A DNA stretch of 51,824 nucleotides from Exiguobacterium aurantiacum. GTDB lineage: Bacteria > Bacillota > Bacilli > Exiguobacteriales > Exiguobacteriaceae. Below the pieces are notes generated by a model that was given only the letters and a program-made list of their open reading frames with translations, did not search any database and was not told where the DNA came from. The stretch spans positions 59,318 to 111,141 of the forward strand of contig NZ_CP101463.1 in the NCBI RefSeq assembly GCF_024362205.1, read 5' to 3'. Every line of letters begins with the position of its first letter. The first letter of the stretch is position 1. Below, one piece after another: positions 50,897-51,824 of this stretch. The translations under genes were made by a program, and so were the position numbers.

Positions 50897-51824
50897 ATGA
50901 TTAAATCCTTATTTTTAAAACGATTTATTACTAATAATTTTGATGTTAACGAAAAACTATATCTACCAGACGTTAAACAAAAACTAGTAACTTTTTTGGG
51001 GAGAGATAGTTTAAATATTGATGACTTAGATCTAATTGAATTTTTGAAAGATGCAGGCTTTAATGAAATTGAAATTCAAAAAGTAACTCATAAGAAAGAT
51101 GAGTCGAAGAAAGTAGATATATTAGAGGATGAGGATGAAGAGGAACAAGAAGAGTTAACATTAGATCTTTTTTTTGACACTATTTATGATAGTGACGAAC
51201 ATTTAAAAAAAGCTGGAGATTTTCGTGATAATCGAAGAATGCTTGAACTTTATCACAACGATCAGAAAAGAGATGCAACTACATTTGAAAAATTAGTACG
51301 CAATAATCAGCATCTTGTTAAAAGTGTAGCGGCTAAGTATTTATTCTTGAGTAAAAGTTTGACCCTTGAGGATTTAATAAACGAAGGCAATTTCGGATTA
51401 ATGAAAGCCATTGAAAAATTTGATTTAAGTAAAGACAATTCGTTTTCAACATATGCATTTATCTGGATTCGCCAAAGTATTACGAGAGCAATTGCAGATA
51501 AGAGTAATATGATTAGAATTCCTGTACATGCTATCGAGAAAATTAATAAATTAAATCGAATCGAAAGAGAAATTGAGGCTGCAAAAAGTAACGTTAATAT
51601 TCAAGAAGTATGTCAAGTAATGGAGATAACTGAGGAAAGTTATTACAGATTAAAAGAAATTCAATATAGATTCTTACATGAAGTTTCACTGAATTCAAAA
51701 ATTACTGTAGAAAATGAGAATGATGAAATAATTGATTTCATTCCAGCGATGGATAGTGATTTTTTAAAAGAAATAAAATCTATCGATGACATCATTTTAC
51801 TTCAGGAAGTTTCGGCAGTCGTCC
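50897..51824 (+). CDS. Sigma-70 family (RpoD-like) sigma factor, cut by window edge
   Basis: 309 residues visible from ATG 50897 (GAGGTG upstream); the frame runs open to the end of the window. Residues ~1-110 are acidic and unusual (stretch EDEDEEEQEEL). Region 2 is clear: LVRNNQHLVKSVAAKYLFLS, LEDLINEGNFGLMKAIEKFD (core RNA polymerase binding) and NSFSTYAFIWIRQSITRAIA (-10 recognition), ending in IRIPVHAIEKINKL. Region 3 follows; region 4 (-35 recognition) should lie beyond the edge. This is of the primary/RpoD class, but with no Gram-positive SigA N-terminus, so it is an accessory factor. It is divergent from the helicase gene. Confidence 0.9.
   Translation, partial: MIKSLFLKRFITNNFDVNEKLYLPDVKQKLVTFLGRDSLNIDDLDLIEFLKDAGFNEIEIQKVTHKKDESKKVDILEDEDEEEQEELTLDLFFDTIYDSDEHLKKAGDFRDNRRMLELYHNDQKRDATTFEKLVRNNQHLVKSVAAKYLFLSKSLTLEDLINEGNFGLMKAIEKFDLSKDNSFSTYAFIWIRQSITRAIADKSNMIRIPVHAIEKINKLNRIEREIEAAKSNVNIQEVCQVMEITEESYYRLKEIQYRFLHEVSLNSKITVENENDEIIDFIPAMDSDFLKEIKSIDDIILLQEVSAVV

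Noticed and set aside
1..51824. tRNA and rRNA genes
   Set aside because: No cloverleaf-type or ribosomal RNA sequence was recognised by eye.

Overview
This window reads as a mosaic, probably plasmid-borne segment from a low-GC Gram-positive bacterium of the Bacillales. Strong purine-rich ribosome binding sites, several TTG/GTG starts, Tn554-family transposons, a Tet(L)-type pump, a LexA-type box and an iteron/ParAB backbone all support this. The style is that of Exiguobacterium megaplasmids, but the genus is inference. A compositionally richer backbone (about 4.3-6.3 kb, 16.1-17.1 kb, 37-46 kb) alternates with very AT-rich cargo.

Layout. (1) 1-4.3 kb: the tail of a Fic-type protein and a secreted metzincin-like protease/lipoprotein operon whose leader is interrupted by a complete IS21-family element with a 5-bp target duplication. 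(2) 4.3-6.3 kb: decayed small genes, a 7 x 8-bp palindromic repeat array and a run of inverted repeats. (3) 6.25-16.4 kb: a radC gene split into three pieces by two different Tn554-like tyrosine-recombinase transposons side by side. One carries a lincosamide nucleotidyltransferase gene with a leader that looks like a ribosome-controlled attenuator. The other carries a tet(L)-like efflux gene with a leader peptide. (4) 16.7-25 kb: a YolD-like gene with a LexA-type box, an unknown gene, and a Type I restriction-modification operon with two different HsdM subunits (NPPF and NPPY), the signature of heterodimeric m6A/m4C systems. (5) 25-37 kb: an HNH protein, a 1206-bp tandem duplication of a two-gene unit, a rolling-circle Rep, a nuclease-DUF2075 ATPase, and a CoiA-like/McrB/McrC operon in which McrB carries an EVE/PUA-like insertion inside its AAA+ domain. 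(6) 37-46 kb: plasmid maintenance: a coiled-coil KfrA-like protein, a nucleotidyltransferase pair, a four-gene ParA-ParB-ParA-ParB operon with palindromic sites upstream, an iteron origin of eight full repeats, and two candidate replication proteins. (7) 46.6-51.8 kb: an EVE-HNH nuclease, a 1070-residue RecQ-like helicase and, divergently, a sigma-70 factor cut by the window edge.

Taken together the segment is a theta-type replication/partition core that has gathered antibiotic resistance transposons in a radC hotspot and a large anti-DNA (defence) island. The parts most likely to be new are the EVE-in-AAA+ McrB with its CoiA-like partner, the RecQ-like helicase/sigma factor pair, the doubled partition operon with its shared composite palindromes, and the 8-bp array. 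All functions are read from sequence by eye; no database search was run.
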